A program made the translations under genes and the position numbers. A stretch of DNA of 64,000 bases, from positions 62,001 through 126,000 of the forward strand of contig CAJTQV010000004.1 of the NCBI GenBank assembly GCA_910578385.1, given 5' to 3'. Shown here piece after piece: positions 60,501 through 64,000 of the stretch (position 1 is the first letter of the stretch; each line of letters opens with the position of its first letter). The notes under the pieces were generated by a model, which was not told where the DNA came from, did no database searches, and saw nothing but the letters and a program-made list of their open reading frames with translations. Source of the stretch: an uncultured Muribaculaceae bacterium. GTDB lineage: Bacteria > Bacteroidota > Bacteroidia > Bacteroidales > Muribaculaceae.

Positions 60501-62742
60501 CATGTAGATATTTATAGCCGATACTTAACAGGCCGCAATCCTCAAGGTCAGGCATTATCACAGTCCAGTTGTTAAGGAGATCATCAAATATTTTTGTCTC
60601 AATGAAACGGACAAAAATACCCTGCTGGTCACGCAATGCATGTCCTCGCTTAGGCTGCTGAAGATATTCATATGGCTGAAGATTGAGAGCTTCAAAAGTA
60701 AGGCGCCCTATATTTGTAGAGTCTAAAGGCTCAGGACTGTTTGCCACAGCTTTCCAAATTGCACTTCTGATTCGGCTGACCTTTACGAAATCGTTGAAGT
60801 GGCCTGCTTGGAGTGCGGCATCCTGACGTGCGTCTACAAACGTCATGACTTTGCGGTCGGAGGTTGGCACTTCGGCCTTATCCATATTCATGATATTCTC
60901 ATATGAGAGAATGGTTGTGGCTGTGCTACGTCCTTCACCTCCAATCTTGGAAAGCTTAGACCATTCCTTTGTGTTGCCTGAATAAACGATTCTAGCAGAC
61001 GGATCATATTGCAATGGCGCAGGTACAAACCAGCCCTCTACAAAATCCTCGCCCGGCGAATCCTCTGCTTCTGAATAATTGCCGAAAACATCAAACCAGA
61101 TATGGCGGGGAATACGTTTTTCGTAAGTTTTCTTTAACTTGCGTGTTCCGTTTTTACTTGTGGTGAACCAGTCGTCGGGAATGTCGTCCGAATCAAGGTC
61201 GAGAGCATATTGCATTGGGTCTTCTCCATGATGGGGAACAATCACATATCCATCAGTTCCAAAGTGGGGTTCTTCTGAGTCAGCATAAATATTGGCATCG
61301 AAAGTGCAGGGCATCAGTTTTGAATTCATGTTGACCACATAAAATTCATGACCACTCAATCGACTGAATACAATGGGGAAGAACATCGGTTTTTCACCAT
61401 TGCCGGGATATTCATCGAAATACAGTTTTTCCTCTACAGTCGGTGTTCTGAGTTCGGGTATCCCGAGCGTGGCATATACGTTTCCAGTTTGAGGAATAAA
61501 CTGATGAATTTTAAATGGAAGCACCTTCTTCTCCGAGGATGTCTGATTGACATTGTTTCGCCAATTAAAAAAGTCGTTTAGATGAGTAAGGCAGACCTCT
61601 TGTCCAATACCACCGAGGTATTCGTTCATTTTGGTAGCTATCGCCTCACGAGACAAGGGCTTGCCTCGGAAATAACGATTTTCGTCAGCATTAAATGAAA
61701 GCGCAATCTTCTGTTCCAGCCAAATGGCAGTTGGAAAATTCTGCAAACTTTCCAGTCCAGCACTATAATCTATCGCAGTCCGGACTGCAACTGCAAGGTC
61801 GGATTTAGAAACAGTTTTTCCTGCCGAAAATCCCGGTTCAAGAGTTTCGTCTATAATATTATCAACAGAAAATTGGCTGCCGAATATACATGAAGCCACT
61901 TCTGCCACTTTCTCCTTCTGCTCCCGATAAGTCATAGACTCATCAGAAACCATTGTTGCGGAAGTGCCAAAGCATAGAACATTCCCTTTTGCCTGCGATT
62001 TAATGCGACGTATCAACATTGACACATCGCTTCCCTGCATTCCACGATATGTATGCAGTTCATCAAAAACAAGGTATTTAAGATTTTCAAGGAAGCATTT
62101 TCTAAGGGATTCTTCTTTCCCGGCGCGTGTCATCAGTAACTCCAACATCATGTAGTTGGTAAGAATGATGTTTGGCGGATTGTCCTGCATTCGCTGACGA
62201 GCTTCGTCATTTTCCTGACCGGTATATTTGCCGAATGTTATGGGACTTTCTTTCCCGGTTGAACGTTCATACTCCTCTTTATAACCTTCCAATTCTTTCT
62301 GTTGGGAATTGATAAGGGCATTCATTGGATAAACGATTATGGCAACTGTCTTATCCTTACACTCCTCCGGATGAAGCAGAATATGGTTGAATATGGTTGC
62401 CATGAAAGTGCGCGACTTTCCGGATCCCGTACCAGAAGTCACGATAAATTCCTTGCCTTGGCATCCCAATTCTATAGCTTCCTGTTGGTGTGTGTAGAAA
62501 TTTCGATTGAAGAAATTACGAAGTTCGGGATGTATTGGCCAGCCATTGGCTATCATATCTTCAACTCCAATACCTTGCTTAAAATTAGGATTGAATTGAA
62601 TCAGAGCCTCCGGCCAAAGTTTTTCATCAGCCAAAGCCTCTGTAACCTTGTCCTTAATTCGTTTATCCTTAATAGTGATAAAACTTGATATGTAATCTTT
62701 ATAGCCTTCTTTGAGATGGCCGTATAGTTCGAGAATATTCAT
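57565..62742 (-). CDS. DUF1998 helicase with C-terminal DUF559-like nuclease motif (DrmA/DrmB-like, 1725 aa)
   Basis: Start MNILELYGHLKEGYKDYIS. Superfamily-2 helicase motifs are VTSGTGSGKSRTF (about residues 95-107), LVFDELHTYRGMQGSDV (about 221), CFGTSATM, SPTMELGIDIREL (about 980) and QRAGRAGRSGQAALIYTYC (about 1012). YRYFASEGFLPGYNF (about 1227) and IEDVFQIEGSEIGG (about 1489) match DUF1998-type helicases. The last 70 residues (PDFMYGNRTVVFCDGTPHDR, then AKREVLEDAGYVVLSW) resemble a DUF559/Vsr-like PD-(D/E)XK nuclease. In DISARM these functions are split between DrmA and DrmB. The open frame continues upstream to 64000 only because the island fused in frame with a truncated receptor gene; the promoter at 62817-62848 and low GC support the ATG at 62742. 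Confidence 0.82.
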   Translation of the reverse strand: MNILELYGHLKEGYKDYISSFITIKDKRIKDKVTEALADEKLWPEALIQFNPNFKQGIGVEDMIANGWPIHPELRNFFNRNFYTHQQEAIELGCQGKEFIVTSGTGSGKSRTFMATIFNHILLHPEECKDKTVAIIVYPMNALINSQQKELEGYKEEYERSTGKESPITFGKYTGQENDEARQRMQDNPPNIILTNYMMLELLMTRAGKEESLRKCFLENLKYLVFDELHTYRGMQGSDVSMLIRRIKSQAKGNVLCFGTSATMVSDESMTYREQKEKVAEVASCIFGSQFSVDNIIDETLEPGFSAGKTVSKSDLAVAVRTAIDYSAGLESLQNFPTAIWLEQKIALSFNADENRYFRGKPLSREAIATKMNEYLGGIGQEVCLTHLNDFFNWRNNVNQTSSEKKVLPFKIHQFIPQTGNVYATLGIPELRTPTVEEKLYFDEYPGNGEKPMFFPIVFSRLSGHEFYVVNMNSKLMPCTFDANIYADSEEPHFGTDGYVIVPHHGEDPMQYALDLDSDDIPDDWFTTSKNGTRKLKKTYEKRIPRHIWFDVFGNYSEAEDSPGEDFVEGWFVPAPLQYDPSARIVYSGNTKEWSKLSKIGGEGRSTATTILSYENIMNMDKAEVPTSDRKVMTFVDARQDAALQAGHFNDFVKVSRIRSAIWKAVANSPEPLDSTNIGRLTFEALNLQPYEYLQQPKRGHALRDQQGIFVRFIETKIFDDLLNNWTVIMPDLEDCGLLSIGYKYLHEEITGSNGEERLYDVDSLSGLSDEEKEEFIIQIFDYFRHRGCMKSNDRTESAVQDLTKQIRDNLKSPWSMDENENIAPAKYIYLDRQDITRRLSHISESAGPRSKMRTFVVDYLSKHGGQSITTDEEYVSYMRQLFSDLENYIICQDGLYQLDYPEILWCRGDEKSVHPDMTRYRQIGESAIVKQPNLYFQKLYKNVNTERGVLEAKDHTGQVAKEERELREQQFRDGEFPILFCSPTMELGIDIRELSVVGMRNVPPTPANYTQRAGRAGRSGQAALIYTYCRPRNSHENYYLRYPEKMVSGEVKAPRMEIVNEELLKTHLHSTILSLQPIPQLSDGIAELVDYSDINHIVLKDEVKHHLNLSQEKIEEIKDVFSQITSDEYFQKRYNKEKPAWFTFDWVNRVIRDYASDFDKALERWRSLYKEAQTQILEATKIIENRLYGENSNEKKEAHQKMRRAENMRDMLLGKNQGKNREENEFYPYRYFASEGFLPGYNFTKLPQRATLQYKGDKVEFISRAKSLAIREFGPHNIIYNNGGKFRISRMMLPGDPQKHTFIYNPKTGYLNKDAANSTNHVDVITGEPLQGNSKLVGGFCIPAGDMIASEEEKITCQEEERSRKSYKTDIFFSSDDPKAISESELKLNETHLANIKYIPSCRITYFLSSKNEDNGHGFPLDTRTGEWVSQDRAAILRKKEQENPELVGRLQYVKLFAETTANAIYIQPSQALLLEDKAAVRTFLYAFKQAIEDVFQIEGSEIGGEVMGEGAIPNIFIYENAEGSLGVLSRVVEEPESYRQVVNRAYEICFDQPEYSESELATLSPADYTNLLNYYNQPYHQQIDIRKIYNTLKLMQEVTPETHVAGQTMGYDEQYVALEAARDHNSSTEYEFLKYLHDHRLRLPDKAQPTFPDEYYVQPDFMYGNRTVVFCDGTPHDRPEVKADDLAKREVLEDAGYVVLSWHYATPIAEFVASHPEIFTPVN

Positions 62743-62816
62743 AATTTTGTTGACCGGAGAAGTTCTTTGATATTTACGTCGAGTTTTATTACAAATCAAT
62801 GGTATTGCCTTGAATG

Positions 62817-62848
62817 CAAATTTAGCGAAAAAATATGATTTTACCAAG
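62817..62848 (-). promoter_or_regulatory. Promoter of the five-gene defence operon
   Basis: Read on the - strand, TTG (62847-62845) is about 20 bases before TAAATTTG (62824-62817), a good Bacteroidetes match. It would start transcription about 70 bases before the helicase ATG and lies inside the island. Confidence 0.6.
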
Positions 62849-62889
62849 TTGTCATAGATGATTTCTTTTGAAAAAACAGAATCTTTATT

Positions 62890-64000
62890 GTAGTTTAAGA
62901 GGATGTTGCGCGGGCGGATGCGGAATGTGTGCTCGGTGCGCGACAGGGTGCCGTAGTTGATGTATTGGTACGCATGTTTGTTCAGCAGGTTGTTGGCCGT
63001 GAGCGAGAGGCGTATCCTGCTGTTCAGTCGCCACACCGCCGAGGCATCGAGCAGTATGAGATTCGAGGTGTTGCCTTCCGGAAAATGCGTCATGAAATGT
63101 TCGGCTCCCACCGTGAATTGCAGCTGGTCTTTCGGGATGAGCGTGAGGTAAATATTCTGGTTCAGCGAATGATATGAGGCCGGGTCTCCGTCAACCGACA
63201 TGCGCGAGAATCCGTAATCCGCATCGTAGCTCAGTGACAGCCATCGCAGCAGACTTCCCTTGAAATATGGTTTTATTCCCGCCGTGGTCTGACGGTAGGG
63301 GGTGACGGTATTGTCGCGCATCGACGATGCCGACGTTACCGATGCCCTTAAATCGCAGCCAACCACCATGCGGCTGTGTCCCAATCCTTTGCTTATCCCA
63401 CTGCTGAACGACCATGTGCCGCTGTCTGAAACGCGGTCGGCATATGTCGTCACGATAATGTCGTCGATAAACAGTTGGTTAGACATGGCTGCAGAGCGAT
63501 GGTAATTGTACGCAACCGAGGCATTGAGAAAAAATGCGTTCAGCGGATTCCGGTAGCGGTAGGAGAAACCCGCCGCAACATCATGTGAGTATCTGCCGTA
63601 GTTAGTGCCGATGAAAAGGTTCCTGTAATCGGCGAGCACCGGAGCCGCGAGGTTCAGGTATGCCTGCGGTGAAATCAGGCTGTACGCCGCCGATGCCGAG
63701 AACTCGGAACGTGCCGATGTTTTCTTGCGGACGCTCAGGCGTGGCGACAGATTCAGATAATCATGCTGCCCGTCCAGGCTCTGATGCTGCCATTTGGCCG
63801 GAATCTTCAGCGAAATCAGCCAGTTGTTGCGGTCATAGTCTATCTGCGGTGTCGCGTAGAGCGAGGAGAGGAAAGCGTTGTGGACTCCCGAGTTGTCAAA
63901 GCCGTCCATGCCTGACAGCACGGCGTTCATGCGGTGATAGTTCAGATCGAGCCCACCGCTGATGTAGAACTTCCTGACAATCCTTGCCGAGCACGCAGGT
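62890..64000 (-). pseudogene. TonB-dependent receptor, C-terminal beta-barrel, cut by the island and open at the window edge
   Basis: About 370 residues of GC-rich sequence encode alternating amphipathic strands (YLNLSPRLSVRKKTSARSEF, FSYRYRNPLNAFFLNASVAY, LSLSYDADYGFSRM, RIRLSLTANNLLNKHAYQYI). The final RTEHTFRIRPRNILL is the characteristic end of Bacteroidetes receptor barrels, after which a short last strand normally ends the protein. Here AT-rich island DNA follows instead, and the frame runs in phase into the defence helicase gene. The receptor has therefore probably lost its last residues. The gene's 5' part lies outside the window. Confidence 0.75.

Noticed and set aside
57565..63930. 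A single 2121-residue receptor-helicase fusion protein
   Set aside because: Base composition and homology change near 62890, a promoter lies at 62817-62848 and the helicase has its own ATG at 62742. The fusion is an accidental open frame.
1..64000. CRISPR arrays, rRNA genes, intact insertion sequences
   Set aside because: No regularly spaced repeats with unique spacers, no rRNA sequence and no transposase gene were seen. The tandem arrays at 2267, 6131 and 27423 have no spacers.

Overview
The window looks like a chromosome segment from a gut Bacteroidales bacterium, most likely a Muribaculaceae-type organism. The reasons are: Bacteroidetes-type promoters (TTG/TTTG about 20 bp before TAnnTTTG); an ECF sigma / anti-sigma / STN-domain outer-membrane protein cassette; large secreted proteins with a shared C-terminal signature resembling a type IX sorting tail; and Bacteroides-style mobilization genes. 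No search could be run, so the taxon is an inference.

Layout. 1-2.3 kb: the end of a GT-C-like membrane protein and a GH25 lysozyme-like protein. 2.4-20.6 kb: a secreted glycan locus with two GH13 alpha-amylases (one carrying CBM26-like starch-binding modules) and three very large paralogous secreted proteins that share their C-terminal half, their 5' leader and their tail. An 89-bp perfect inverted repeat flanks the middle paralogue, and a 25-bp inverted repeat flanks the divergent promoter region. 20.7-27.4 kb: ordinary core genes (lipid kinase, TPR protein, M16 peptidase, DusB, DUF2807 protein, polysaccharide flippase).

27.6-40.3 kb: an accessory island directly 3' of tRNA-Phe(GAA). It holds an AbiGi-like gene, an excisionase-like HTH, a primase/SF3 helicase, a DUF3408 protein, MobC-like and relaxase genes, and a frameshifted small membrane protein. 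Next comes a restriction-modification block: XRE regulator and MjaI-type endonuclease on the + strand, facing a four-gene operon DUF262 - HEPN - methyltransferase - methyltransferase on the - strand. The distal end carries a decayed tyrosine integrase. 40.3-45.9 kb: DJ-1/PfpI protein, small membrane protein, ECF sigma/anti-sigma/outer-membrane protein, and a GNAT protein.

45.9-62.9 kb: a second, AT-richer defence island, all on the - strand. Reading 5' to 3': a DUF1998-type helicase with a C-terminal DUF559-like nuclease motif, a DrmD-like SNF2 helicase, a large Eco57I/PglX-like methyltransferase, an OLD-family ATPase/TOPRIM nuclease (GajA-like), a UvrD-like helicase (GajB-like), a YhcG/DUF1016 nuclease and a truncated RhuM. 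The first five genes are separated by 13 bp or less and share one promoter. They join a class-1 DISARM-like core without separate drmB or drmC to a Gabija-like pair, and this is the best candidate for an undescribed system. The island cuts off the 3' end of a TonB-dependent receptor, which runs off the right edge of the window.
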